A DNA stretch of 64,000 nt from Nostoc sp. 'Lobaria pulmonaria (5183) cyanobiont' (GCF_002949795.1 NZ_CP026692.1:3270545-3334544), one strand, 5' to 3'; positions 1-9,388 are shown, counted from the first letter of the stretch. The notes: a model not told the origin generated them from the sequence alone. Numbers and translations: made by a program.

Positions 1-1
1 A

Positions 2-490
2 GTGCGATCGCTCACCCTGCTGGCTGTAGCAGCTCAACCTGCAAACAATTGGCACGCTCACTATTACTTTCAACGACAACTTTTTAGCATCAGCCGTGAG
101 CTAGTTTTGGCAAGCAGCGTTCGCAGTCTATTTGGAAATCAACCACCTCATACCACTAAAAAGTTAGTAGCTGCTTTAGATAAAGATTTAGAACAATCTC
201 CATCGTCCCACTCTTTATTTAAGTTGGTTTATTTACCTAAGGGTGGAGTTTCTATGCCAATGATGGTATGTGGTAGCAAGAGCGATCCTGTAGTCAATCC
301 GCCTGCATTGCATGACTGGTTAAATTGGTTGAAGCCAGAAGATAAACTCTGGGAATGCCCACAAGGGTATCATTTTTTTCACTACTTCTATCCTCAACAG
401 GTTGGCGAACAGATTTTGAGTTTTTGGCAATGCCACCATCCGCATCTACTGGAAGCATCTGCACTATCTTTTAGCACTTCTACAAATTAG
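2..490 (+). CDS. Alpha/beta hydrolase family protein, C-terminal part (cut by left edge)
   Basis: The reading frame is open from the first bases of the window, so this is the 3' part of a longer gene. The 162 visible residues have no nucleophile elbow, but GSKSDPVVNP followed about 30 residues later by PQGYHFFHYFYPQQ is the usual layout of the acid (Asp) and the catalytic His in the last third of an alpha/beta hydrolase. The end of the protein is a helix as in that fold. Substrate cannot be told. The assignment rests on pattern only. The gene is convergent with the hydrolase-AAA gene downstream. Confidence 0.5.
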   Translation: MRSLTLLAVAAQPANNWHAHYYFQRQLFSISRELVLASSVRSLFGNQPPHTTKKLVAALDKDLEQSPSSHSLFKLVYLPKGGVSMPMMVCGSKSDPVVNPPALHDWLNWLKPEDKLWECPQGYHFFHYFYPQQVGEQILSFWQCHHPHLLEASALSFSTSTN

Positions 491-647
491 TAACTTTGAG
501 AGTGCGATGTCTGACGACAAGCCTTACGGCTACGCATTTGTGAAATTTGGGATGTAATGAGGTACGTTCGCCTTTGGTGTTGGTGCAGCGATCGCTAATC
601 ATTTTACCGCTAATTATTGATGTTTCATCCTCTCAAGCTGGATGTAA

Positions 648-2519
648 TCATTCAGATAGGCGTTCTCGAAAATAAAGGCGATATAAATTACAAAGGCATT
701 GAACTTTATTTTCTTTAAATTCAATTAAGCCCAGACTGCGTAATTTAAAACTTTGTGCATAATCTAAATGAACAGGAATATCACTCTTGATAACTTTTTG
801 GAGCGCTGTTTTTAACAATATATCTTCTTCCAACAGTGAAAGATAGGGATGTAAAAAGCCTCTAAATAATCCCTCATCAGTGGGCGCAATTTTCAGAAAT
901 TGTTCTAAAGTTAAATTACCTGTGGCAATTTGATAAAGAGCAGTCCTTAATAAATAAGGATGACCATCAAGCATTCCCCTTAATTGTCCGATTTGTGTAT
1001 CCGACCAATTTAATTTATGTCGTTGGACTAATTCTTTTATTTGTGTGGCGTTGAATTCTCCTATTTCAACAGATAAACCCACATTAAAGGGGGATTGGTT
1101 GACATTTAAGGAAACATATACTTCTTGAGAATGAGCAATTACTAAACGCAATTTTTGCCAGATTTCTTCGTTTTTACCGTTTTCATGCCAAGCTCGGAGT
1201 AGTGCAAAAAATTCTTGAGCAATTTCGGGATAAGGAAAAATTTTGTCAATATCATCTAAGCCTAATAGTAAGGGAGTATCAATATTTTTTAATAAATAGT
1301 CTTTTAAATAATTAGTGCAGTTAACTTGACTGCTTAAGCGTCTTTTCCAACACTGATCTATTTTATCTTCTAGCCCTAATTCATAACTCAGAGTTGCACA
1401 GAATGCCTGTAAAAAATTATTGAGATCGGTAAGATTTTCTTTACTCCATAAATTAAGAGAAACTGGGCGATAACCTTTTTGTTTACTATAGTCAAGAATG
1501 CGGCTTATTAAAGAACTTTTACCCATCTTTTGCGGCGCTTTGATGCGGATTAACGCCCCTGGTTGCAGGATGGATTCATAACATTTAATTTCCACCTCTG
1601 GACGCTCGATATAAAAGGGGGAGTTAAGAGGAACTTGACCATCAGTATTTTCAAAAATTACTGAGGAGTTGTTCTGTTTGACTTTTGATGTTGGTTGTTC
1701 AACAATGCCTAGATTAAGTAGCAATTGTTGCTTAATAAACTGACTAACTCCCTTGTAGACTAAATTCTCTGTTGATTTTGGCTTGGTGATAGAAAGATGG
1801 TCGTCATCTGTAGCGGTAGGTTGGACATCTTTGATGCCTGGGTTAGCGCTATCTGGGTCTACAACTAAAAAACCTTGAGTGGGTTTCGTTTCATAATAAA
1901 CTTTTGTAGTAATTTCCAAGGAATCAACATTTTGCCGATACCACTCGTTAAGTTGACGCAGTTGGGGAATATGTGATTTCAATTCATTAACACTAACAGA
2001 GGTTCGTGCCAAAATACCAATTTTATCGACTAAGTTAGCGAGATGAGAACCAGTGTGAGGAGTGGATAGAAATACAATGCCTTTTGTTTGTTGAATAACT
2101 GCTTTCTTTTGAAAAGTCTGAGCATTACGCAGCATTTCTTTAACTAATAATCCACCCATACTATGAGCAATAAAAATTATTGGGTATTTTCCAATATCAT
2201 AAACCTCTAAATATTCTTGTAAATTACTAGCTCTATCAAAGAGTGGCATTGTTGACCCTCTCCACTCAAAGGGTTCAGCTTTGTAGCCAAAAGACCAAAT
2301 ACCTAAATCTGGTCTTTCTTGTGCAAGCCACGTTAACCAGAAATTATCATCGTTGCGTAGTTCTTCTGGATGCCAAGTTCCTCGTGCATGACCACCTAAA
2401 CCGTGAACAAAAATCACATCCCCGCACCGCTTTGGGTTGTCACATCCTGATATTTTGATTAAACCAGTCATCTCTGCGGGTTCAGGTTTTGGGGGTTTAG
2501 AAAAAATGTTAAAGGGCAT
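648..2519 (-). CDS. Alpha/beta hydrolase fused to an AAA_35-type STAND NTPase
   Basis: 623 residues in two parts. The N-terminal 270 residues are a lipase/PGAP1-like alpha/beta hydrolase: oxyanion region FVHGLGG near residue 37, nucleophile elbow AHSMGG with Ser120, and a likely catalytic His241 in DDDHLSI. From about 300 to the end is an AAA_35 ATPase with Walker A APQKMGKSS (near 328-336) and Walker B-like LLLGLDDID (near 416). The C-terminal winged-helix-like part is short and there is no repeat sensor such as WD40 or TPR. The layout resembles effector-plus-switch STAND proteins, where the hydrolase would be the effector. That role is inferred; the domains are seen. It is transcribed divergently from the transposase, 40 bp away. 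There is no signal peptide, so it is probably cytoplasmic. Confidence 0.8.
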   Translation of the reverse strand: MPFNIFSKPPKPEPAEMTGLIKISGCDNPKRCGDVIFVHGLGGHARGTWHPEELRNDDNFWLTWLAQERPDLGIWSFGYKAEPFEWRGSTMPLFDRASNLQEYLEVYDIGKYPIIFIAHSMGGLLVKEMLRNAQTFQKKAVIQQTKGIVFLSTPHTGSHLANLVDKIGILARTSVSVNELKSHIPQLRQLNEWYRQNVDSLEITTKVYYETKPTQGFLVVDPDSANPGIKDVQPTATDDDHLSITKPKSTENLVYKGVSQFIKQQLLLNLGIVEQPTSKVKQNNSSVIFENTDGQVPLNSPFYIERPEVEIKCYESILQPGALIRIKAPQKMGKSSLISRILDYSKQKGYRPVSLNLWSKENLTDLNNFLQAFCATLSYELGLEDKIDQCWKRRLSSQVNCTNYLKDYLLKNIDTPLLLGLDDIDKIFPYPEIAQEFFALLRAWHENGKNEEIWQKLRLVIAHSQEVYVSLNVNQSPFNVGLSVEIGEFNATQIKELVQRHKLNWSDTQIGQLRGMLDGHPYLLRTALYQIATGNLTLEQFLKIAPTDEGLFRGFLHPYLSLLEEDILLKTALQKVIKSDIPVHLDYAQSFKLRSLGLIEFKENKVQCLCNLYRLYFRERLSE

Positions 2520-2559
2520 AGATATTATGGGGAGAATTAGAGGATGACAAATTCTTCTT

Positions 2560-3330
2560 ATGCCACGAACACAGCGCGACTTAAAACTAGGATACAGCTA
2601 TCACGTCACTACTAGGTGCAATAACCGCGAGTTTAAATTAACGCGTCACGAATGCCGTCAGGTGTTTGTCTATGCTCTCAAAAAGGCTTTGGCTAAGTTC
2701 CAATTTAAGCTTTATGCCCTATGTATTATGTCTAACCATGTCCACTACCTAGTTGAGCCGGCACAACCAAACGATTTACCTAAAATTATGCACTGGATAA
2801 ATTGGTACACGGCAATGTGTTTTAACCGAATGTTGAACCGTACAGGACATTTTTGGGAAAAACGTTATCACAGCACAGGATTTGAGCAAAGTGACCATCA
2901 ACGGGCATTGAATACGCTGCGTTATATTCACGCCAACCCAAAAGCTGCGGGAATGCAAGAAGGCTTTTTCTATGATTTTAGTAATTATGGAGTCTATGAC
3001 CGACTTGGGGATGATGGTTTAACAACTTGGCATCCGGCTTTTTTAGCTCTGGGTAAAACTTTGAATGAATGTGCTGCTAAATATCGGGGTTTTTGTAAAA
3101 AGTACAAACCAAAAGCGAAAACAGAAAAACACTATTCTTGGGGTAATCAATTTTTGCCGAAAGTAATTAAAGACAAAGGTAAAAAAACATCACCTGGACA
3201 GATGCGATTACCTTGGGATACTTGGGAGACAAGTAATCCAGAAATTGTTAATGTGGCTGAGAAATTTATTTTTGCTAATTGTTACAATCCCCAAGTTGCA
3301 GGGATGATTTTTAGAAATCACAGTCAATGA
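2560..3330 (+). CDS. REP-associated tyrosine transposase (RAYT, Y1_Tnp family)
   Basis: 256 residues. The N-terminal pattern (PRTQRDLKLGYSYHVTTRCNNR), the HUH motif in SNHVHYLVEP and the stretch KRYHSTGFEQSDHQ followed by LRYIHANPKAAGM are characteristic of single-domain Y1 (IS200-like) transposases of the REP-associated branch. These enzymes nick and join single-stranded DNA at hairpins. The C-terminal basic tail (KKYKPKAKTEKHYSWG) is longer than in minimal IS200 transposases. I see no matching left and right end hairpins beside the gene, so it looks like a solitary domesticated copy rather than a complete IS. It sits between the two AAA_35 genes. The ATG at 2560 is the natural start. Confidence 0.85.
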   Translation: MPRTQRDLKLGYSYHVTTRCNNREFKLTRHECRQVFVYALKKALAKFQFKLYALCIMSNHVHYLVEPAQPNDLPKIMHWINWYTAMCFNRMLNRTGHFWEKRYHSTGFEQSDHQRALNTLRYIHANPKAAGMQEGFFYDFSNYGVYDRLGDDGLTTWHPAFLALGKTLNECAAKYRGFCKKYKPKAKTEKHYSWGNQFLPKVIKDKGKKTSPGQMRLPWDTWETSNPEIVNVAEKFIFANCYNPQVAGMIFRNHSQ

Positions 3331-3570
3331 TTTGAGATGAAGATAGGAGCAGTGTCTCTATTTATCACTAAAAATGTCTTTTTTAGAGGAATTTGCTACT
3401 TTTTGGTAATATCAACGACTCTAAATTCAATTCCTTTGTGTTGTTTGTTTTGTTTCTTTGCCTTGTGCCGTTTAGTGCCAGGTATCGAATCTCCAAAAGC
3501 CTTATTCTTGCGTGGAAAATCTCCCAGGAATAAATATTTACAATTCTCTGAAAGCCTTATCTGCTACAAT

Positions 3571-6201
3571 TTACAAGTCTCTGCAAGAAGAGAGGAGTCT
3601 TTCCCTCTCATCCCAAACCTTCCCCCAATCATCAAGAAGTTCATTCCCAACCCAATAAACCGGGAGTTCTCCCTTTCGAGATATTCTCTCCTTTTTTTCA
3701 CTTTCATCCTTTATACCCTTCAGGTTCATGGGTAATTCCTCATATCTTCTCCACTCCCCATCCTTTCCTCTCCATCCCACACTTTTTGTAAAATCATTAT
3801 ACCCTTTCTCGTTCCAATTTTTCCATTCTCTCTTCTCCCAATCAAAATCGAGAGAATTTCCACTAGCCAAATATATTTTTTTCTGGACACTATAACCAAA
3901 ATACCCCTTAGAGTTATTTACCCAAAGTGTATCTAGTTGTTTTAAATCCTTACAATTAAAGTTTTCGACATCAGTTAAATCTAAGTAGCCTTGTTTTTCC
4001 TTTCCTGCTGAATAAAGAATAAATAGCCAATTTTTTAAATCTGCTTCTCTCCATCTTTCTTGCTTCATTAAATAGTCTAATTCATTCAATAAATGTTCCT
4101 TTAAAGATAGATTATAAACTGGGTTTGAGCCGTCTAATTCTTTAAGTTGGCGATAAAGCAAAGCCACAATATCAGCATTGCCATTGTAGAGAATATTTAG
4201 GTCTAAAGTAAATAATTCAACATTAGATTTCAACTTAGATTCTAGACTGCTGAGATGGTCAAATGCTTTCTTGTAATCTACTAAAGCCTTAGCTTGATTT
4301 GAATTTTCTTCTGATTTACCTTTAGCATAGTTAATATAAACTAAAGTAGCTAAATTGGTTGAATTATTATCAAATTGCTTTTCTACTTTTGATAATTCTC
4401 GTATACTTCTATTAAAATTATTCTCAGCATTTTTTAAATCCTCTGTTTTATTTCCCTCATTTTTTTTATCTGCTTGGTATTGATATCCTAAAACTAGCGC
4501 ACTATCTAATAAAACCTCTTTTAGTTTGGGATTATTAATTCTTTCTTGCAAAACCAACCCTGCAATATTTAAAGACTGATTTGCTTCGTTTGTTTTCCCT
4601 TTTTGTTGTAGTTGAGAAGCCACCGTTGATAGTTCTCTAATTTTAACAATTGATTGGTTGAGTTCATTTGTATTTCTCTTAGCGGTTTGAAGCCCTATAA
4701 ATGCAGCTATTCCTAACAAAGCTGTAATCACTAAAGTGATAAATAAGACTACTACTCCAAAACGCATTCTTTTTCTAGCAGTTACCAATTGTCTTTCTGC
4801 TTTCTGTTTAGCTTTACCTTCAATTTGTCTAGCCCTTTCTGCCGCTTCCTTTTCTTTCCTTTCTCTTTCTAATTCTGCCTGGATTTCTGTTTCTGCTAGC
4901 TCCTCTTCTCGCTCTCGTTTACGACTAGCTGCTAAAAATTCTAAATCTTGAAAACCTAAACTTTTATGCCTTGCCCAGGTTGACGCTTCTGCTAAAGCAT
5001 TTCCCCGCAATAACCGAGACTCATCCTGTTTTCCTGATAATATCCACTGACGATAATTCTCTGCATAAGGACGCAAACTGCCTAAAGTTTTCTCAATCCA
5101 TAAGTTGTCAAATATTGTTTGATAAATCAGGTTATAAACCTTTAATTTATTCCTTTTGTTAACAACGATTCCCGCTAACTGTAAATCACTCTGTTCAATA
5201 CTACTATCAATATCAATTCCGCCTGAGTGCCATACTTGTTGATATAAATCTAATAAGTATGCTGCTTTCTGTTCATCTCTTTTTAAAATTCTATCCCGAA
5301 TCGTTCTAAAGTGTTCCGGTTCATCTTGAGATTCCCAATTCTGAATCACTCTATCTTTGACTAAATTCTCTACAAAAGGAGCTTCTTCACCTGGGGGAAT
5401 TATAATTGCAGATTTACGGACAAATTCACAGACTTTCTGAGTCAAAAATGGCTGTCCTCCAGTCCATTCTAAAATCGCTTTTAGTACGGCTTCTGGGTTG
5501 CTAGTTTGTCCAGAGTATCCGTTGATTAAAGGTAAAGCTTCTGCAAATTCAAATCCGGTTAACTCAATTCCTTTGCCAATATTAAAAGGAGTACGCTTTT
5601 TATCTTGAATTAACTCAGAAGGGGTAGCTACTCCCAAAAGCACAAAAGTAATGCGTTGATATTCAGGGTTATCAACTCTTTGATTAAAGAAAGCTCGAAT
5701 TAAAGCAAAAAAATCATCAACCGGAAATTTTAAACTGAGAATACTATCAATTTCATCTATAAAAATAACAATCTGTGTAGAAACTAATTTGAGTAATTTG
5801 TCAATAAACTTACCAAAAATCTGCACATCAGAAAAGCGGGAATTTTCTGACCATAACTCATCTATATCAAACTGCTCACCTAAGTTTAAACTTTCAGAAC
5901 CAGCAATAGTATCAATAATCCCAGAATACCATTGTTCAGACTTTAGCCCAGATGTCCCAATTGCAGTTAAATCAATAGATACACAAGCAATTCCTTCACG
6001 CTGTAACCTTTGCATTGTGCGGACACGCAAACTGGATTTACCCATTTGTCGAGAGTTGAGGACAAAACAAAACTCTCCAGCTTTCACAGCGTCATACAAA
6101 TCTGCATCAGCTTTGCGGGTGACGTAGGTAGGTGCATTAGCAGGAAGACTACCACCAAATTGATATTGATAATTTTGGGGAACAGGCGAGTTCATAGTCA
6201 T
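3571..6201 (-). CDS. AAA_35 ATPase - coiled coil - transmembrane - GUN4 fusion protein
   Basis: 876 residues. Order: AAA_35 domain (residues about 10-370, P-loop SRQMGKSSL near 49, Walker [11 protein letters not shown] near 145), a charged helical segment rich in Glu/Arg (about 425-470), one membrane helix ([18 protein letters not shown], about 478-500), a helical TPR-like region (about 510-690), then a C-terminal GUN4 domain (about 700-850) with [23 protein letters not shown] and [13 protein letters not shown]. Free-standing GUN4 binds protoporphyrin IX and Mg-protoporphyrin and stimulates Mg-chelatase. In fusions like this the GUN4 module is thought to serve as a sensor or ligand binder, but that is inference here. 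The topology suggests the ATPase and GUN4 parts lie on opposite sides of a membrane, or that the helix is a re-entrant anchor. It is not an operon with its neighbours. Confidence 0.85.
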   Translation of the reverse strand: MTMNSPVPQNYQYQFGGSLPANAPTYVTRKADADLYDAVKAGEFCFVLNSRQMGKSSLRVRTMQRLQREGIACVSIDLTAIGTSGLKSEQWYSGIIDTIAGSESLNLGEQFDIDELWSENSRFSDVQIFGKFIDKLLKLVSTQIVIFIDEIDSILSLKFPVDDFFALIRAFFNQRVDNPEYQRITFVLLGVATPSELIQDKKRTPFNIGKGIELTGFEFAEALPLINGYSGQTSNPEAVLKAILEWTGGQPFLTQKVCEFVRKSAIIIPPGEEAPFVENLVKDRVIQNWESQDEPEHFRTIRDRILKRDEQKAAYLLDLYQQVWHSGGIDIDSSIEQSDLQLAGIVVNKRNKLKVYNLIYQTIFDNLWIEKTLGSLRPYAENYRQWILSGKQDESRLLRGNALAEASTWARHKSLGFQDLEFLAASRKREREEELAETEIQAELERERKEKEAAERARQIEGKAKQKAERQLVTARKRMRFGVVVLFITLVITALLGIAAFIGLQTAKRNTNELNQSIVKIRELSTVASQLQQKGKTNEANQSLNIAGLVLQERINNPKLKEVLLDSALVLGYQYQADKKNEGNKTEDLKNAENNFNRSIRELSKVEKQFDNNSTNLATLVYINYAKGKSEENSNQAKALVDYKKAFDHLSSLESKLKSNVELFTLDLNILYNGNADIVALLYRQLKELDGSNPVYNLSLKEHLLNELDYLMKQERWREADLKNWLFILYSAGKEKQGYLDLTDVENFNCKDLKQLDTLWVNNSKGYFGYSVQKKIYLASGNSLDFDWEKREWKNWNEKGYNDFTKSVGWRGKDGEWRRYEELPMNLKGIKDESEKKERISRKGELPVYWVGNELLDDWGKVWDERERLLSSCRDL

Positions 6202-6655
6202 ACTCTACATGGCTAATACTCAGGTGATATGTCAATTAAGACACAATATACTACTTGAAGGCTGAAGTTTCTTTCATAAGTGCATGAAAATTTTGATTTA
6301 CCAATTAGGAGAAGCAAGCTATAACCCAATCTACAATATCAGGCGATCGCGTAGCCCAGAGCAGGCATCGCACTTTTGATCTCAATGTCTGAGCCGTCCC
6401 CCCTTACCAAGCTACGGTGTACACACATCTTTGTACAAGATACAAAACGACGTTAGATCCCCCTAAATCCCCCTTAAAAAGGGGGACTTTGAGAAGTTTT
6501 TGCCCCCCTTAAAAAGGGGGGTTGGGGGGATCAAAAGCCTGTGGGGTAACTCTAGAAGACTTGTGTGTATACACGGTACCTTACCAAGGGGGGACTACAG
6601 GGGGGTTAAAACGATCTCAAATTCTCACGAATGATTTAGGACTGCTATATAAGCA
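6202..6655. other. Intergenic region upstream of the AAA-GUN4 gene
   Basis: About 450 bases between the AAA-GUN4 start and the minisatellite. It holds HIP1-like octamers, the foldback repeat at 6456-6532 and an inverted pair of the motif tacggtgtacacac / gtgtgtatacacggtacc flanking that repeat (about 6413-6427 and 6562-6581). The repeat is therefore probably the centre of a MITE-like foldback unit of about 170 bp. I see no gene. Confidence 0.5.
6456..6532. repeat. Dispersed GC-rich foldback repeat (gatcccccc...ttaaaaaggggg family)
   Basis: The stretch starts and ends with gatc plus C/G runs and contains two internal hairpins of the form cccccttaaaaaggggg. The same family recurs at 7768-7845 and 15433-15515. 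It is a common interspersed repeat of filamentous cyanobacteria, with no coding content. Confidence 0.7.
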
Positions 6656-6657
6656 AC

Positions 6658-6922
6658 AGATACCTCAAAGTCGTGTTGAGGTACTTCAAAGTCATGTTGA
6701 GGTACTTCAAAGTCGTGTTGAGGTACTTCAAAGTCGTGTTGAGGTACTTAAAAGTCGTGTTGAGGTACTTCAACATCGTGTTGAGGTACTTAAAAGTCGT
6801 GTTGAGGTACTTCAAAGTCCTGTTGAGGTACTTAAAAGTCCTGTTGAGGTACTTAAAAGTCGTGTTGAGGTACTTCAAAGTCGTGTTGGAGTACTTCAAA
6901 GTCGTGTTGGAGTACTTCAAAC
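6658..6922. repeat. 21-bp minisatellite, 12 copies
   Basis: Twelve head-to-tail copies of a 21-bp unit, consensus gtcgtgttgaggtacttcaa plus a. Most differ by one or two substitutions (tcaaag/taaaag, cgtg/catg/cctg, ttgag/ttgga). Because the period is a multiple of three and no unit contains a stop in several frames, long open frames appear on both strands. The predicted products are simple heptads (QSRVEVL in one frame). There is no supporting ribosome site or non-repetitive domain, so I treat it as a repeat and not a gene. Confidence 0.85.
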
Positions 6923-7119
6923 TTTGTCGCACCGCGATTAAGTACACAAGTGCGGGCTACGCCTACGCTTGACTTTTAAAACAGTCGCTACAATTATCCT
7001 TAAGTGAAGATTAGCAATCAGTTAGCCTGGAAGGTGGTAAAAGTTCAATAATAAAAAAGATTGACACAGCCATTTTTGGTTTCTCAATCCCATAACCTTA
7101 CTCCCATTCTACAAAAATT

Positions 7120-7350
7120 ATGCAAAATCTCACTAGAATTACTCGTAATCCTGAAGTGATGGGCGGCAAACCCTGTATTCGAGGAATGCGTGTCACTGTT
7201 GGTACTATCGTCGGCTTAATGGCATCTGGACACAGTAATAGCGACATTATCAAAGCATATCCCTATCTCGAAGAAGCCGACATCTATGAGGCCCTTGCCT
7301 ACGCTGCATGGCGGGCTGAAGAGATTGAAGTTCCTCTCAGAAGTGCATGA
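7120..7350 (+). CDS. DUF433 family antitoxin-like DNA-binding protein
   Basis: 76 residues. The sequence ITRNPEVMGGKPCIRGMRV, then VGTIVGLMASGHSNSDIIKAYPYL and EEADIYEALAYAAW, is a textbook DUF433 protein, a small helix-turn-helix family. The stop overlaps the start of the next gene by four bases (ATGA at 7347-7350), so the two are translationally coupled. In this family the DUF433 protein is taken to be the antitoxin and autoregulator of the following PIN-like protein. Confidence 0.9.
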   Translation: MQNLTRITRNPEVMGGKPCIRGMRVTVGTIVGLMASGHSNSDIIKAYPYLEEADIYEALAYAAWRAEEIEVPLRSA

Positions 7351-7718
7351 AAATTTTGATTGATATGAACCTTTCTCCTGATTGGGTTGCGGTTTTTGAG
7401 AAGTACAATATTGCTGCTGTCCACTGGTCTACTGTTGGCGATCGCCGTGAGAAAGATTCAATAATTATAGAGTGGGCAAGAACTAATGGATATATCATCT
7501 TTACTCACGATTTAGACTTCGGCTCCCTACTAGCTGCGACAGGTGTCGATACTCCCAGTGTTATTCAGGTTAGTACCCAGGATGTTTTGCCGAACAGTAT
7601 CGAAAATCTAATCATTTCAGCCCTGAATCAGTTTCAGGACTTACTAGAGACAGGCGCATTGGTTACTGTTGATCAAACCCAATCCAGAGTTCGTATTTTA
7701 CCAATTAGGCGCGGATAG
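7347..7718 (+). CDS. DUF5615 PIN-like toxin
   Basis: 123 residues. MKILIDMNLSPDWV at the start supplies the first conserved Asp, RREKDSIIIEWA the middle acidic residues, and FTHDLDFGSLLA the third cluster. This is the Mut7-C/DUF5615 variant of the PIN nuclease fold, predicted to be a metal-dependent RNase. It overlaps the DUF433 gene by ATGA, forming a type II VapBC-like pair. The gene ends just upstream of a MITE. Function is by family, not shown here. Confidence 0.88.
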   Translation: MKILIDMNLSPDWVAVFEKYNIAAVHWSTVGDRREKDSIIIEWARTNGYIIFTHDLDFGSLLAATGVDTPSVIQVSTQDVLPNSIENLIISALNQFQDLLETGALVTVDQTQSRVRILPIRRG

Positions 7719-7720
7719 TC

Positions 7721-7890
7721 TTAGAGGATGTTTTAAAAGTGGTCGGCTGTAATTTTAGGCACTTCTAGATCCCCCCTAACCCCCCTTCAAAAGGGGGGAA
7801 CCGGAATCAAAGTCCCCCAATTTATCGGGGGATTTAGGGGGAGCTTAAACGTTTTGCTACCGACCAAAGAACTTTTAAAATATCCTCTTA
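7721..7890. mobile_element. MITE-like foldback element with about 20-bp terminal inverted repeats
   Basis: The left end ttagaggatgttttaaaagt (7721-7740) is matched by acttttaaaatatcctctta (7871-7890) in inverse orientation with two mismatches, and the inverted repeat continues inward (ggtcgg / ccgacc). The centre is a copy of the gatcccccc foldback repeat (7768-7845). There is no coding capacity. The right end provides the TAA stop of the ABC ATPase gene on the minus strand. Confidence 0.75.
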
Positions 7891-9228
7891 AGGAAATATC
7901 GCTAACTCAGTTTCTGGGTCAAAAAAGTGAATTTTCTCTAGAGTTAGCGATAACCAAAGTTGCTCACCAGTTTGTACAAATCGATCTGGTGGTATTCGCA
8001 CTTGTAGATAATTGGCTGTAGTGGCAGGTTGAGATCCTGGTTCGGCAATCTTAACAGCGAGAAAGGAATCGTTGCCGAGATTCTCTACCAAATCTACTTG
8101 CACTGGTAGATTTTTAGTGGCAGGCATACTCAAGTTTAAGTGTTCTGGGCGAATACCTAAAATTAGAGTTTTCCCATCATATTTTTGTAAAGCTTTTCCC
8201 CAGACTTCGGGCAGGGTGAAACGAAACTGGGAATGAGTAATCAACTGCGGGGCATGAAATTCTACAGAAATAAAATTCATCGGTGGTGAACCAATAAACT
8301 CTGCGACAAAAAGATTGGCAGGGCGGTTGTAAAGTTCTAGGGGAGAAGCAACTTGCTGAATTTTACCCTCAGACATAATTGCAATGCGATCGCCCATTGT
8401 CATCGCTTCTGTTTGGTCATGGGTAACGTAAATTGTCGTTGTCCCCAGTTGGCGCTGCAATTTCACAATTTGGGCGCGGGTTTCCGCCCGAAGTTTGGCA
8501 TCTAAGTTAGAAAGCGGCTCATCCATTAAGAATACTTGGGGGTCACGCGCGATCGCTCGTCCCAATGCAACCCGTTGTCTTTGTCCCCCAGATAGCTGTT
8601 TGGGTAAGCGTTTCAGCAATGTTTCGATTTGCAACAGTTGAGCAACACTACGCACCTGCTCATTTACCGCCCGTTCTTTGTCAGAAATGTAGCGTAATCC
8701 TTTAGGTAACTTTCTTGTCGCCCCCACAAAAAGATTTTCCGCCCACGTCCGAAGATATGGAGATGAGGGAGTAATTTCTCCCCCTGCTTCCCCTGCTCCC
8801 CCTGCTCCCCCTGCTCCCCCTGCTCTCCCAAAACGGCGGCGTAACCCAAAGGCGATGTTGTCATACACCGTCATGTGAGGATAGAGGGCGTAATTTTGAA
8901 ACACCATTGCAATGTCGCGTTCCTTGGGTGGTAGGTCATTGATCAAGCGATCGCCTACCCAAATATTGCCTCCAGTCATCACTTCTAACCCGGCGATTAA
9001 CCGCAGCAAGGTGCTTTTACCACAACCAGAAGGGCCTACCAGCACCATAAACTCGCCATCTGCGATCGTCAGGTTAATCCGTCGCAAGACATTGACACTT
9101 TCCGCACGCCCTTGCGCTGCATCAGTTTTATCTCCAGACTTGAGTGGGAGTTCGGTTTGTGAGGCAACACTTTCCCCTTTACGCGAGGAAAAACTTTTAT
9201 AAACGTTTTCTAAAATAACTTGAGACAC
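7888..9228 (-). CDS. ABC transporter ATP-binding protein, MalK/UgpC type, with an in-frame repeat insertion
   Basis: 446 residues, longer than the usual 360-390. Walker A GPSGCGKST (65-73), Q-loop VFQNYALYPHMT (109-120), signature LSGGQRQRVALGRA (212-225), Walker B VFLMDEPLSNLD and a C-terminal TOBE/OB regulatory domain (FIGSPPMNFISV, ILGIRPEHL) place it with carbohydrate importer ATPases. Two insertions explain the extra length. One lies near residues 16-44. The other lies between the Q-loop helix and the signature (about 134-181), beginning with a Gly/Ala run encoded by a 9-bp ctccccctg repeat. The insert sits in the helical subdomain that contacts the permease, so activity may be altered. 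No permease or binding protein is adjacent, which is usual for a shared MalK. The stop codon lies in the MITE end. Confidence 0.88.
   Translation of the reverse strand: MSQVILENVYKSFSSRKGESVASQTELPLKSGDKTDAAQGRAESVNVLRRINLTIADGEFMVLVGPSGCGKSTLLRLIAGLEVMTGGNIWVGDRLINDLPPKERDIAMVFQNYALYPHMTVYDNIAFGLRRRFGRAGGAGGAGGAGEAGGEITPSSPYLRTWAENLFVGATRKLPKGLRYISDKERAVNEQVRSVAQLLQIETLLKRLPKQLSGGQRQRVALGRAIARDPQVFLMDEPLSNLDAKLRAETRAQIVKLQRQLGTTTIYVTHDQTEAMTMGDRIAIMSEGKIQQVASPLELYNRPANLFVAEFIGSPPMNFISVEFHAPQLITHSQFRFTLPEVWGKALQKYDGKTLILGIRPEHLNLSMPATKNLPVQVDLVENLGNDSFLAVKIAEPGSQPATTANYLQVRIPPDRFVQTGEQLWLSLTLEKIHFFDPETELAIFP
8778..8826. repeat. 9-bp (ctccccctg) microsatellite inside the ABC ATPase gene
   Basis: About five imperfect copies of ctccccctg in tandem. 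The unit is three codons long and adds Gly-Ala-Gly-type residues without breaking the frame. Related cctgctcccc strings occur inside the histidine kinase gene at about 21546-21605. Confidence 0.8.
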
Positions 9229-9388
9229 AACTGTTAATTATTGTCATTGAATATTGGGCATTGGCTTGGAAAAGGGACAAATGACTAATCACACTTTAGC
9301 GCCCATAATAATACACGTTCTATCTAAATACGAAAAGTTAAAAAAACAGCTTTTACCATAAAAAGCAAACTATTCTAAATTTTAGGGC

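Noticed and set aside
3337..3735. 132-codon frame on the plus strand after the transposase
   Set aside because: It overlaps the GUN4 end of the minus-strand gene and has no similarity to known proteins; its composition is that of an antisense frame.
6522..6972. Three overlapping open frames on both strands through the 21-bp array
   Set aside because: They arise because the repeat length is a multiple of three and the unit lacks stops. There is no ribosome site or non-repetitive domain.
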